Source: Tetranychus cinnabarinus
Taxonomy: Eukaryota > Arthropoda > Arachnida > Trombidiformes > Tetranychidae
NCBI GenBank assembly: GCA_022266195.1
Contig: WHVY01000007.1
Coordinates: 2,418,001 to 2,482,000 of the forward strand
Reading direction: 5' to 3'
DNA length: 64,000 nt
The translations under genes and the position numbers were made by a program. Of this stretch, positions 47,101-61,500 are shown piece by piece. The stretch's first letter is position 1, and each line of letters opens with the position of its first letter. The notes beneath the pieces were generated by a model. That model ran no database searches and was not told the DNA's origin. It was given only the letters and a program-made list of their open reading frames with translations.

Positions 47101-49559
47101 AAGCAAGTTGAAGAGAGGAGAAAGGAAAGCAAAATTTATCATTTTCATTCTCAGGAAGGAAAAGGTATTCAAAGAATCGACGAATCATGAAAAGATTGAA
47201 CATGTAAAAAGGGTTAAGATGAAAAGATGATGAAAATGTTGATCAATTTGCTTTTACATTTTCCAGGTTTACAGGTAAAAACGTTGCAAGTCTATCAGTG
47301 TTTTCACTTGTGAACTTTATTTGTTCAGACTTACAGAATCTTATTCATTTCCTTTATTCCATTCAGAGTAATGTTTTCTTTATCTTGATCCAATTTTATC
47401 CCAATCTGACCACCATTGGAATCCTTGATAAAGGCTTAGAAAGTAGAAAATCTTAATTTAGTAAAAAGGAAATAAAGAGTTTACTTCTTTCATTAAATGT
47501 TCAATTATTGTTACCTTGATTAAGATGTAACCATTATTGTTGACTCTCTTCATGTTATTGCTATTGTTAATTTTACCATTGAAAGTTATCCATTTATATT
47601 GATGTTTATGGGCAACATTAAGATTGTGTTAAATAATTTTCAATGGTTTAGGGATCAACAAATTGTTAAATTGTTTAACTTGATTTACTTTCATTTTAAT
47701 CAGGTCAACATACAGTTTCTTAATGTTGAAAAGGCTTTTTATTGTTGTTCATTGATTCAATTTTACAATCAAATTGCTTGCCAACAGCTTTTCAATCATT
47801 TTTGTTTATTGATGCTTTTGCTTTCCATTAATCAGTTGTTTACATTATTCAATCAAATTTGTCTTCGTTTTTTGACCTCATTTCCCGTGTTTAACATGCT
47901 TCTAATTAGGGTCACTTAAATTATAATGACACTTGGTGTTGCTAATAAACTGCTTAAATAATTAATCATCATTATCATCAATATAAACTGAGTATTAATC
48001 CATTCATTTACCAATAGATTCACTATTTTCCGAATGCAAGTTATTTTATGCAAATATCGAGAAAACCAAACAAAATGAATTATGAAAAAAATGACATTTC
48101 AATGTTGAATATTGAATAGACTGATTTATCGATTTTCATCCAACTCATCCAAATCTAATTTACCTTTACTAATTTTTTGCTTCTTTTCCTTTCTATTTTT
48201 TAGAGAAATCATATTTCACGTATGAAGGATCATTGACAACATCGCCATACTATGAATCTGTAACTTGGATCGTCTTTGAAAATCCTGTAACAGTAACTGT
48301 TGATCAGGTGAGGAGTCCAGTGAAACCTGAAAATTTGTTTATCCCAGTCCGACCCAATCTTTATTGTATTACAAATGGCTCCAAAGCTTAGCTTTCAATG
48401 GACCATTTTGATTGAATACAATCTTGGAATGATAATTTGCTCCAAAATGGATCCAGTTGCTTTCACTTTGCCTCTTTGCTCATCATGTTACCAAGCTATC
48501 ACTTTTAATCGATAACAGGGAAGGATGAAGAAAGTAAACTGGAAAGAGGAAAAAATGAGAAGAAAAAGGATAATATAAGAATATATCATTTTTCTTCCTT
48601 CTTTTTCTTTTTCCACTTTTTCTACTTTTTCCTTCTCTCTCAGCTTATTCCATGAGAAATATCTTTTTCCTTTCGTCAATAGTTTTCATCCATTTAGTAT
48701 TATATATTGATGACACAAACATTCTTCCTGTATTTAAAACAATAAGATCCCTTACTGTTCGTTAGGAATGCGCAAAAACCATATTCATCCAACGTCTCAA
48801 CGAAGATTCAACTTATCAAATTAACCGATTCCCAATTGGAAATTTGATATGTACAGTGACATCTATTGCTGTAAATTTCAAGCTTTATATCAACTTTGTA
48901 GTCATAGAGTCTTCAAACATGAGGATGTTTAATTTACATTTTCATTAACCTTTCATTAGTATTTCGCACTAATCAACTTGAGTCTTAATTGATTATTATT
49001 TTCGAGTTAATTTGATAATCACTTTTGCTTTCTGTATTCTTCCTGTTTTTCAATTGAATCTTGAACCAGTTTATTCAGACCGTTGAATATAGATTATAAT
49101 TTGTGTAATTTTGAGATTGTTTTTGTTACATTCAACACGCCAAATTTTACTATGTTTGGATGTTTTGGTGGTAATAATTCGTTATTTTTTTGTCCTCATT
49201 TCTGATCATTTATGTTCAAGATAATTATTGAGTGGTATCTCTAATCAATTTTAGCAGATATTGGGATCATTGAACTTTGTCGGGTTCTTTGTTTATTTCA
49301 ATCATTATTTAGAAATGATGAGCTTTTGTGCATTATCTGTAATCACATTCATTATTCTTATATCTCATTCAATCTCATTCAAAATTTATTCTAATCTGTT
49401 TTTTCATTTTCCATTTTTTTCCTTCCTTCCTAGATCGTTTCAATGAGACAGTTAATGTGCACAACCAAAGCAATGGAGAATAAAGAATCACATGGACTTG
49501 CCCAAAACTATCGATTACCTCAGCCATTGAATGGACGTGAGGTTACTTACGTTCGTTAA
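41156..49559 (+). CDS. Cytosolic-type alpha-carbonic anhydrase, six coding exons
   Basis: Exons are 41156-41210, 42550-42765, 46031-46149, 46473-46689, 48204-48307 and 49434-49559. All introns are GT-AG and in frame, and the product is 278 residues (human CA2 is 260). It hydrates CO2 to bicarbonate. The zinc ligands are His107 and His109 (QFHAHWG) and His132 (AELHFVHYN). Glu119 (GSEHTIDG) and Thr214 (GSLTTSP) are the gatekeeper pair, Glu130 orients the third histidine, and His76 (NSGHGW) matches the proton-shuttle His64. RQSPINI (36-42) and VTWIVF (222-227) are further family marks. No signal peptide or membrane anchor is seen, so a cytosolic enzyme is likely. Oddities are a Pro/Ala-rich N-terminus lacking the usual HWGY start, and Ala between the first two zinc histidines where Phe, Leu or Cys is usual. 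An AATAAA overlaps the stop codon (49559-49564). I cannot tell which arthropod paralogue it is. Confidence 0.95.
42766..46030 (+). other. Carbonic anhydrase intron 2 (3.3 kb)
   Basis: This is the largest of five introns (the others are 1339, 323, 1514 and 1126 bases). It is AT-rich with no supported coding sequence. It includes a perfect 12-base tandem duplication GTCGATTCAAGA x2 at 44455-44478 and an ATTTCC-type triple near 44908-44935. Confidence 0.8.
44455..44478 (+). repeat. Two-copy 12-base tandem repeat
   Basis: GTCGATTCAAGA occurs twice in perfect tandem and is followed by a degenerate GTTGAAC start of a third. It lies in carbonic anhydrase intron 2 and is probably slippage. Confidence 0.7.
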
Positions 49560-52500
49560 ATAAAGAATGAAGGAGAAGCTGATGAAATCTGTCGACAAAT
49601 GACTATTTTTTAATCTGAATGTAAAGACAGATTTTACAAGCATGAGGAAGATGAAAATGAACCCAACCTACAAATTTAAAGGATAACCATGCCAAACAAA
49701 CCCAACAAGTGTAGCTTCAAAGGTCCTTTAGAGTCCTCGTATCGTAACTCTTCCTTATCTATTGAATCCGCCAATTGTGTAAAAACACTGTCAAAGACAA
49801 TCAAGAATCGACGACGAAAAAAAAATTAGTCTTAATGAAAGGAGAAAGCCTCTATTTTCGAGTCCAATGCAACATATAGTGAGTTTTAAACCTCAAACAA
49901 CGAGTCTCAATTGAGAAACCAAGGATATTCAAAGCAAAATTCATAGACGTAAAAGAATCCTAAACCTTTAATAGCTCTCTACTAATTCAAAGTCTTTCGA
50001 GTTTTTAACCTGTTCACCTTTTTTGGTAAAATACCCTTCACCTTCCTGCCTGAGTCTACTTCATCAAAACTACCACTTTGACCTGATTTGTTGCTCTCTA
50101 TCCTGTTAATTATAAACACTGATGATTTCAAAGCACAAGACAAACAACCCAGCAAAAAGCATCTTATATTAGACATGAAAGTCGCAAAATAGCTGATTAT
50201 ATTTTATTGTTACATTTAATATATATTTCAATCAACATATTGTTATTTTGAATGAAGTCTACATTTACATTCAACAATGTATTACCAAGCACAGGTACCA
50301 TTATAGACTGGAGTGATCAATCGCTGGAAATTATAGTTTAATCGAGAAGATCAAAAGTGTCAAGCAATAAGCAGCTACTTTATGGAAACACAAGGAATTC
50401 CTTGGACTGACGAAATTTTCTGTTCAAAATTTCCTGATAGATCTGAATATAATCAAAGTATTATTATAGAGATATTTTACCCTGTATAGCAAAGGGAAAA
50501 TTGAAATGAAAATTATTATTTGTAAATATTTAACCTCTTAAAAGCCAAGCAAGGAAAGGATTTACAATTTTCTCCTCTCATTGTAATAATTGGTGCTGCA
50601 ATATATACAATTAATTACCATTTGCAACAAAGTCAACATTATATGCAATTGTTGGAAGTTTGAAATGATTGGAAATGCGATGAAAAATGAAATTGTTAAT
50701 CGCTGACTGAGCTAATTGTGATGATTATGGACAAACAAATGTTCAAATGAATGTATCAAAATGTATTTGAATGTATTTTTCACCGAAGAAAGCCATTGTA
50801 AAGACCTTTTTATTTTTCAGTTAATTGTTGGCCAACGAAAAGATTGTTAAATTTGTTAAACTTGTTCTGATTAGACAATAATGTTGTACAATGTAATCTC
50901 AATCAGTTGACCAGATTAATTTAATTTTGTCTATATTGCATGTAGTCGGGAGATTTCTTGGATTTCCAAATTTCTCTCAAATTGCATTTCTGGTCAACTG
51001 TTTAGTTACATTAATTTAATAATTTGAATTGTATCAAGCGTTTTACTTGTTAGTATTAATTGCTATTATTGAACATTTCTTTTATTGTTACTTCTATTTG
51101 ATCAATTGTTAGATTTAATATTATTTGTTCCTTCTTTGATTATTATTTTACTTCAACAGTTGAAATGTAGCTCAACAATTGTTAATTCAGCTGTTATCAA
51201 TATTTCAATAATTATCATTTAGATGATAAATCAAAAATCAATTGCAAAAGTAATTATTTTAAAATTAAAAAACAATTTTCGATTTTATCAAAAGTCTAGC
51301 TTCTTTCTAAATCAAGAGATGGCGTTTACTTCGCAAAATTTACCGGTTTCAATCAAAAACTGTTAGTCATGTAAATGTAAATTTTCAGTTCTGGTATTAA
51401 TAACATTGTAAGTTTTTCTTTGTAACAATTTAATAACCATATTTACATAGATTCTGTGCTCAATTCTGGTTGAGGAAACTCTATTTAAATGGTAAGCTAT
51501 TTTAATATAAATGTAATTTCCATGTTTTCGTTTAATATCTTTTGAACCAGAGTTACCTTAAAAGATTTGCTTTTCTTCCTTCGACTTCTACATTTCTTCC
51601 ACCTGTTAATCTAATAATAATGTTATTTTCACATAATTATTTTTTGCTTCAGATTTTCTTAATGTCATTCAACTTATGGCAAATGTCTGCAATAATTATT
51701 TGCCCACCTTGGTTCAACTAGTATTTTCAAGCCACGAAGGAAGAGACTCAAGAAAAGGGATTTTCCGCGCTTTTTTGTTTGGTGATGGCAAATATTTAAC
51801 AGCTCTCTGGTCTTTAATAACACTGGCTGTAAATGGTTTATCTTACCTTATTAATAGACTGCCATTATTTTAAAAGAATTTGCTGTTATCAAATTTGAGT
51901 TTTCTTAAAAAATTCACATCAAGCCATAACTTACATCCTCAATGTACCGAATTATGCACTTCACGTAATTTACATATACACAAGTTAATGTTGTTAATAT
52001 GTTTTCTTATCATCTTAGCAGAAAGTAAACTCATCAAATGTTTACATGGAACAGCACGTGTTACAATCAAGTTTACATTGCACAGCCTTTCACTTTATGG
52101 ACTAAATTATGGTCAACAACCAGCTCTATGTTAAAGTGGAACTCAACCTGCCTCAATTTGATTCAATTTGGTCCAAGTGTTTAGCTGATTATCTTGTATT
52201 GTCCAATTCATTACCAATTCACCCTATGAAGCAGTAGCAGTTGCACATCCATTAATAATTCCTGAATTTTGGCCAAGAATCAACATTGTAAACTAAAGAT
52301 CTTGAAAGCGGTTAAACTAACGACCAATCCTTCATGAATCAAAGAGTTGAACTCTTTATAAAAATTGTGTGATCAAAATGAAACTAATGTATGATGAAAG
52401 AAGCTCCAACAAAATGAGAAACTGAACCGTTCAAGTTTTCTCTCGAATCTTTTCCATTAATTTATTTTTTCAATTGTCGAATTTCCAGAGAAAAGATTTC

Positions 52501-55500
52501 AATCTGCTTGTAAATCTAAATTCAGAAGTAATTTGTGATCTTATAAAACCATTCGTTTTTTTTCACCAAAATAAAAGTACATCTAATTCACTATTGCAAG
52601 CGCAATCTCATTGTACAAAATGTAGACAGAGTCGAGTAAAAGAGTTGAGATGAAAAAAAAGAGAGAGAAAAGATTGTAGCTGAAAAGCTTTCAAGATTTG
52701 AAAGCAAATTACTGTTAGTCTATACTCGATTTCCCATTGAAACAGTTTTTTCCCTGACAATTTCCAGTGAGGATAAACGGTCAAACTTTGGACAGTTGAC
52801 AAACACATCTAGAAAAGTCGAAACAGCTTACGAAGTGTTAATCAAAGTCATCAAGTTAACCTAGAAACAGGATAAAAAAGGTAATTGTTATTCAGTAAAG
52901 TCAATTAATATCAATGCTGTGATTATATGTTTAACTTGACCAACCTTAGACAACATTAAAACCTAAACTGAACCAAGAACCACAAAGGTTAATCTTTGCA
53001 CTCAAGTGATCTTCAAATTGATACAATTAATTGTTAACATCAACATAACCATTAAGTGGTGTTAAAAAACATTTGAAAACCCAAAACGGATAAGTTTACC
53101 AGCGGAAACAGTAACCTGAAAAGGCGAACCTTTCCAATCCAAAATGGCCAATTAGATTGAATTGTAAGTAAAAATGTCTTTTAAACATCTGACATTGATA
53201 CTCGACAATGTCCATTGCCTTTAAAGTCGCCTGATTAAACAAGTGAAATGTCCAAAAGATAAAGATTAACGAAAAAGGTTGATCGAAATGTTGAGGAAAA
53301 GTTTTGTTCCCAATTTGAACAAATGTCTGACAATAGACAATGATAACTCTGAAACAGATTAACTTTCCATGTAAGAAGCATGTGAAGACAAAAAAAGAGA
53401 CTCAATGGTAGTTCATTGAAGTGAAAAACCTAGAATCATTTTGATACAGAAAAGTCAATTGAAGTTAACGTTTTTTTATTCTTGGCTCAACCAATTGATT
53501 TCACTTTCACAAGCTTTTGCAGGAAACTTGAAAATGTAGTTTCAACATTTTCACTTTTTTTACCGCTTTTTAAGCTCATTTTTCCCCAATTTTAAAGTTG
53601 AAACTTTTCTTCAGATGAAAATAAAAGCAACAAAGAAGTAAATACTAAATCAATAGAGAAAATGTTATCTAATTATATCATCATTTACAGAGTGATTAAA
53701 GTACAACAGAAAACTAAAGAAATGTGAAAATGATTGATTTCCTTGTTTGGCGCTTTTAATGAAGAGTCAACAATCATTAAACAGTTTAAATTATTTTCAA
53801 TCGATTCAAATTTTCACCATTTTCTCAGTGGAAACTGATGAAACAATGTTATCAAGACATGAAATAGTCTAAATTGAGACAAAAGCTTCTATTGCAATCA
53901 ATATTTTTCATTGTCATTCCTCTAATGATGCCAGTCAACCTTTGATTAGACATTGGATGTGAAAAGTTCTGAAGGCTCCAATGGATAACATGAAGAATAT
54001 GAAGAAGGACAATTTTCTGGTTTTCGGAATGTTTCCCAATTCCATGAAAATAATCGTTCGATATTCTTTTTTTCACTTTTCGATTTAAATTTCATTCGAC
54101 AGAATTTTCTGTATATTCTTCATCCTATCAAGTTCTGGAGATGAACGTGTTTGGAATGTTTCCTCGAATTTTTTTTTCTAAATCGAACGAAATTTCGATC
54201 GAAATCACTTTTTCAAGAAAATCTACTGTTTCCAACTTTTCGTTCATCTTTAAACGAAGCTTCGAATTGCGATGCAACAAAGAGTCGATTCAGTTGAGCA
54301 ACAATTAAAGGTTGCAAGTAAATTATATGTTTTCAGGGAAGACAGAAATTCGATGATAAATAATGAGAAAAGATATTCTAAGAATTACCATAAATATTGA
54401 GTTTGATCTTAAAGCGTCCAAATTGACTGGAATAAATGAAAGTCTGAAGCTTTCAACAAATCATTTGGGCAACCTTAATCATCATTCAAGATTAGATAAT
54501 TGAAACTTTAATGGAACAAAAAAGACGAACAGATTTATTCATCAGTTATTAAAGTAATCAAGTGATTATTAAATAGTTATTGGATTATTATTCAATTGCT
54601 TATGAGCTTTTATCGAATCAAATTTGATTCCTCTTTTTCCATCATCTCATTTCTTCCCAATAAAAGTTCACTTTTCTTTTTTTTTAATTTCAACCTTTTT
54701 CTAATGATATCATGTTCAGGAAATAAACTGAAACATCTTCCATCCTCCACTTTCTTCATGATCATAATGAATTGCTCATCATTCTGAGTTAAATTCCCAA
54801 TAAAAGTAGCTCTTAATATTGATAATGTTTTCCCAGTTTAATAACATATTCTCGACTTTATACTTTTTCTGGTAACACATAAAATCAATTGTAAATTGAA
54901 CCAGATTATCTTTCAAAGTCAATTTCTTTTCGTTTTTTATCGCCTTTCTTCTTCTTTTTTTCCCATGATAATGATGATGATATTGTTATTCAGATATTGA
55001 ACAATATCAACTGATAAACAAGTTTAAACGGCCGTGAAAACGATCAAATTTAAATGTTCAATTTAGCATTTATAGTAAAGTGAAAAAATCGAAAGTTTCT
55101 CTCTTAATTTACACTTTTAAAGGCTTTTTGATTCGAAATTTTTTCCACCTGAAATTAACATTTTGATGAGAAATGAAAGATTGAGTTTTGGAAACTTTTG
55201 CGTGCATTCATTAGAAATTAAAATTGATTTTCTTTTCAATCGAAACAACAGAATTGGTGTTTTCAGACAATTGAACAAATGGTTAAGAATGAAAATGCAA
55301 TTTTTTTCTCGAGATGACAAGAAGAGCAAAGGGAAAAGGAAAAAAATTTTTCGAACTTGAAGTTTACTAAAAAAAAGTTAATAGTCCATAATCTCATCTT
55401 AGTTAATACTTGATGATAAGTTTCCATCATCAGATGAAAAGAAAATTGTTCAATCTGAGAATCTTGATGATGTTGTTATATGCAATGAGAATCTTGTGTC

Positions 55501-58500
55501 AACTGGAAATTGACAGAAGAATGAAGATGAAGGGAAAGAAGATGAAAACAAATGATTAAATACACGCAACAATGGATCAATTGTTTTATCATTTTTCGTC
55601 TCTCAACATGAAAGTTTATAACATTGTAAGATAATCCCTTGAGAAGCAAAAGATTGGTGACATGAAGAGAGACAGAAAAAATGATAAATAACTCGATATC
55701 AGAAAGGCAAACATGGTAATCATGATGATGATCATCTGATGATAACTTTGTTTTCTCTTTTTATTCACTTTTCTTCACTTTCTCTACTGGCCTCGTCTCA
55801 CCACTTGCAACCTTGATTATCAACTATTCCCTTCTGAGGTTAAATGAAAGACAGAGACACGTACATTTAATTACAATTAACCCGAACTACTTTTCATGTT
55901 GATTAGCATTTTTAGCCTTCATCTTGTTATCAATGCCTTTTTGGGTCTCTTCTTGTCCTTTTCACTTTACCTTATTCAATGTGCATTATGCAGTTGACAA
56001 GTAAAATGTTTAACCCAAACTCAATTTACATTTTTACCCAATTGCGACTTTTGCCTTTACACTCGAGATTATCGGTAAATCATTAGATTTTAAACTCGAT
56101 TCAACATTTGACTTCAACTTTGTTCAACCCTTTTCTTTATTTCCATTATTAACTTCAATTGGCTTTTCAACTCTCAATGTTTGAAGCCAATGGTTTCTCT
56201 GTCAAACGTGAAATGATTAGAACCATAATTAAAGGTTTACGTTTTTTCACTGTTAATTTTGTTGCCTGGTAACTGTCATTAAATATCTAAATATATGAAA
56301 ATAATTTCAAGTTTCCCTAACAGTTGCAGTTCATTTGTTAATCAATTTATGAAAATTGCGATTCTCTGTTCATCAAATGTTCAACTAGATTCCAGTTTCT
56401 TTGCTCATCAACATATTGAATGAAGAATGTGTTTTTTAGGGAAATCTTTTTTTCTTTCAATTCAAATTTCTATTTTATTTTTGTTCAGGAAAATGGCTTT
56501 CAATATTTTCAATGTCAAGATTAAGTTTTAATGAAATGATCAACTGATTTGCGTGAAAATAATCCAATAACTCAATCAAAATTTCCTGCTTTTCCTCTTT
56601 TCGATACTATTCTCACTGAATTAATGACAGACGGAAGATTACATTTTCTAACTTTACCTTTTTACTTAATTATATCATGATGAGATAGTTTTGTCATTTT
56701 CATCTTTCACTGTTTCATTAAAGGTATCATCAGAGAAACCTTATAATCTGTAGAGTGAACAAAGGCAACCGATAAAAAGCTAATCATAATTTGGGTTCCA
56801 TCAGAGTAAATGTTTAATCTTGTTACAAACCAATTAGTAAATGAACACAGATTCAAATACAGAACACAAAGGGAATGTAAAGGCGGTCAAGCATGGATGC
56901 TGATAATCATGATATTAGAAAATTGAGTTAGAAACAAATCTATGACTCTTGAACTGCAATTATTTCTGATAACGAAGGGTTGATTAACCATTTCCAAGTT
57001 GCTCAACAACCAGCCTTTAGGACATCAATCATCAATCAACTTCTAAAGCTACTTGTAAACGCAGTTCGAACGTCTTGCAAAACCAAATTAGGTGAAAGAG
57101 ATGAATCTTTAACTCCATGAATAAGCTGCTAATGAAGCTGCTTGAGCGTTTTCTGAAGAAACACAAATCCAAGTCTCTTCCAACACAGACACCAACTCAA
57201 ACTAATTGGTGTTTATTTACTTCAGAATTGATGATAAATTATTGTTGACACCAAACAATATTTACAGCTCGACTCGTGGCTACATTCAAATCATGAATCA
57301 GAATCAAAAAGATGTTCACAAAATTTTGCTCCTTCTTATCATTCAACTTGAAAGATGCTTAAAGGCAAAACTCTTTTCTTTCACTTGTCAGCTTCAACTG
57401 GCAAAACTGAAAGTCTCGACATTTCATCTTTTCCTCCATCAATTGAATAATCAACTCTTTGAACCTTAGTAACTCATGAAACTTGACTCGTTTATTTACA
57501 TAAAATTATCTTTTACCAGAAAATTTGTGCAAAACCTTTTCTCCAAATGTTCACTCGTTTAGACAAGTTCAATAGCATTGTTGCATATCACTTAACCTTT
57601 CAACCTTTAACCAGGCATCTGATCGCATTTGCAACAAGAGAAGTGTCAACTTGAATCCAGCAACAACATCTTGTGCATGATAAACTCAAGATTAAATTAG
57701 AGTAAATTGAAAAGTTGAAAAAACAGAATCTGGTTAACCTTTAAATAAACTTACGAAAAGTAAGGCGAAGCAAAACTGAACTAAACTTGTTGATTAAAGA
57801 TTAACATTTTTGAAACATTTATACATGATAAATAAATAGCAATCAGACTGTTCATGATTCATGATTAACCAACTCGAATCTTGAATAATCTCTCGAGAGG
57901 AAATAAATTTCGATTAAAAGAAGCGCATAAAAAACGAAACTTTAAATTTTTCTTATTCTTCTGTAAACAAATTTCTATTAATAAAACCCTTTGCCCTGAA
58001 TCAATAACTTTTCCCTCATCAAAATCAATTGGAATCACAGAACTAAACAGTTCATGAACAGAGACATTTCATCCGACGATAATATTCATTGGAGTAAATT
58101 CAATTTCCTTGCATTTCGCAGAGCAAAGCTTAACTTCATTAACCTCAATCAATCTAATACCTTACCATAACAATATTAATACACTGACTAATAATGTTTG
58201 AGGTTAGTCAAGACAATTTACTCGTAATGCTATAAATAACTTGGATTAGTGGTTGATGTGGATGAAACAAAAAGTAACAGTAATAACAATCATGGGAACA
58301 AAAAAGTTATAAGTTAAACAGTAAACAGTAAATTGTAGCAAAAAATGTTCAACAGAACCAAATGAAACGAAAAGAAGGAGAAAAAAATTGAGATTAAAAT
58401 AAGTCTTTTTCATTGGTAAAGGTGACTTTTGCTGACCACAACTGAGCAACCAGTTGAATAGCAATGTTTCAGTTGACACTTTTACTTGAGTCGTAACTTG

Positions 58501-61500
58501 AAAATGATGGAATGGCAAGAATAGTAAATGTTTTTCTTGGAAAAAAACAAGAAACTTGAGATTCTCTCTTTTATAATGGGTCGAGATGAAACAGCAAAAC
58601 CTTGTGTTTGTAAATTTAATTATAACCAACGTTGACTTTACAAGTGTTTGAAATTGAAGTAAAAGTTTACCAAATTAAATTTAATTCAATTTAAAAGGTT
58701 GATATGTGAAGAGATCACTCAATGGAAGGAATCGCTTTTTGCGCGTTCTTTTCTTCTAACCTTTTTGTTCCAACATTTTGTTGCCTCATGAGAATCAAAT
58801 CAGGTTTACTTGTTCTATTAACAAGATTCTGATCAAATCTAATTTCCTTTTCCTTCAAATTTGATATAAAAAGTCTTACATTAAAGGCAAAAAAAGTAAC
58901 ATTATGTTTTTTTGGGTAAAAACTTCTCAGCCTTCAGGTGCATTCGTAAAACTCGAGGAAATAAGTTTCCAACGAAAAAAAATGCCAGTCAAATTCGATC
59001 AAATGATCGGAACTTTTTGTTCGAAACGCAGTTTTTCGAACTTTGCCTTTTAGGTAAAAACAAGCTGCAAGACTTGTAGTATTAAAGTCTATTCGGAATG
59101 TGCTGATGATTTTCGAAGAAAATGTTCTGTTTCAACGAAAATTTTCGTCATCACACCGAAAGTTAATGTGAAAAGAAGATTTAATTCAATAAGTTCTGGA
59201 TTGCTTCGTAAAACAACTCAATATAATATCAATTGATAGATTGAGAGATTAAAGTTTATTTGATTGATTTTTTAGTTTATCATGTGGTGATTGATGAAAA
59301 ACTGATGTTATTCGGAAGAAAAAATTTCTTGCAGAAACAATCAACTATGAGTAAACGAAACTTGCAACAATCAAAATACGAATCAAGGTGAGCAAAATGA
59401 TTGATATAGCAAGCTAAAGAGCTCGAAAATTCGTTGCTCACCATTAATTTTAAACCTCAAATTTCAAGAAAATTTGAGTCAATTTTCTCATCAAATGATT
59501 TCTGTTCAAATTTTCCAAGCTCTTCATTCCAATCATCAAGTTTCCTTGTTATTTTGATTATCAGCAATCCAAGTACTTCATCATTCATCACCTAATTTTA
59601 ACGCCGTAAGAACATTAATTCACTATCAATCTATTTCGATCAAATGAGTTATCTTGTGATTTCTTGGAGTGCATTTCATCTCTTACAGAAAAGATCACTT
59701 TCTTCATCAGACTGTCCATGAAGGAATAAAAATTTTCCCAAAAATGACAAAACTTTTCCATTTTCCTCACTTGGACTTAATGGATTGACTCAACCTAAAG
59801 GCTCATCGTCTTCCCTTGAGAACCAGCCAAGCTTCAGGTGCTTGACCGTAAAGCCGTAAAAGTTGAATGCAGACAAAATTGTATTATAATTATGAAATGA
59901 TCAACTTATATGTTTGCCAATCAACATGATGCACAATTAATGTGAGTTGAAACATTTTTCATTCAATTCCCATTCCAGAGTTAATTCAACCTGACAGACA
60001 CTCAATGCAAGTCAAGCATAATTACTGTAATTACCCAGTTTTCAAGAGTCTGCCTCGTCTGTTTTGGCAAACAAAAGGTGAACCCTGAGCAAGAGAAGAG
60101 TCCAATGATTAATTATCGTTGGTTAATATTTTTCAATTAATTTTGTGCAAATTGTTGGTAAAATATACAGTTGATGAAATGATTCAGATGAATGAGCTCA
60201 GGAAAAACAAAAATCAAAGTAAATGTTTTTCCATTGGAATGTAATATTTGTTTAACCAGTTAATCAAACATTCACTTGAAACTCGAGTTTCTTTTTTGAC
60301 CAACATTTACTTCAATATTTACTTAAACCAATTATATCGAGCAAATTGGTGAAGAAGAAGAAGAAAAGTTTCAAAACAAAATTAATGAATTCATGGTAAA
60401 TGAGGGTAAAGATGAGATGAGGAGAAAAAAAGATGAAACTGAATCTGAATAATTGATGTTCAACAAACATTGAAAACTTGAAACAATTTTCACTGAATAT
60501 TTAATGAAAAAAGGAAAAAAAAGAGAGAAGAACAGAAATTTGATAAATTTCAAGTTCATAAATCATGAGAAGATTGATAATTCTGGAAATGATAAAATAC
60601 AAATGATGGCAATAATAATAATAATCATGAGGGAATTGAAAGTGAATCTGGCAAAGGAAAGTAAAAAAGATGAGATAAAATCAATGCTATGAATAACAAT
60701 TTGTTAACATGAGAATAAAGGTGAAAGAGATTTTAATAAATTGTTTCTTTACATCAAATGTGATAAATTGTTGAAACTAACGATAACTTGTAATACTAAT
60801 TACATACAATTTAGACTAAACTTTGCAACAATAATAAAAGTTGAATTTCCATTGTAATTTGGAATGTTAATGATAACTGGAAATCTGAATCATTGGGAGG
60901 TTCAACAGATGCAGTTTCATGTTGAGCGATTGAAAGTGTTTGATGAAATTGAAAATTTTTAAACACTTTTCAAATGGAAATAAATTTTCGCCTTTTTTTC
61001 GCAAATTTTTTCATTCTTGCGCTTTTGGCTTTTCACGATTGGCAAAGTTTCCTTTACCTTTTCTTTTTGCTTGTTCAAGTTCAATTTATCAAAAAATGAT
61101 AATACTTTGCTTGAATAGATATTTTGTGTGATTTATTGAACCTTCTTTTGTTGCTCTCAGCGAGTATCATGTGCAACTGTAAGTGTATCATGTAGCGATA
61201 ACAATGAGAATGTTAAGATAATTTTTCTTTTTACCTGTTCCTTTCACTCCATCTCTGTGTTCAACATTTTCATGTATTTCTTTGTTTTCGTCTCTTCTTT
61301 ATCAATATGAATTAAGTTATCAAATTCAATTTTTCACTTTTTGTATCAAAGTTTTGATTTATTTTGTTTTTTACTTTCATTTTTCTCTGCTTTCGATTCT
61401 GTTTTTCGCCTCAAAAATAAAACAGTTTATCATGTTTGCTTTTCATGTCATTGAAATGATTTACAGTGGACCGAGAAGATGATGTCCATTTGAATATTTT

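Noticed and set aside
46868..47230. 120-codon frame in carbonic anhydrase intron 4
   Set aside because: Composition matches the surrounding intron and the exon chain on either side is complete without it.
49982..50176. 64-codon minus-strand frame after carbonic anhydrase
   Set aside because: It looks slightly protein-like, but has no recognisable domain, no partner exon and lies in probable 3' flanking sequence.
58246..58629. 127-codon minus-strand frame
   Set aside because: Phe/Thr/Val-rich translation of AT-rich sequence with no domain or splice context.
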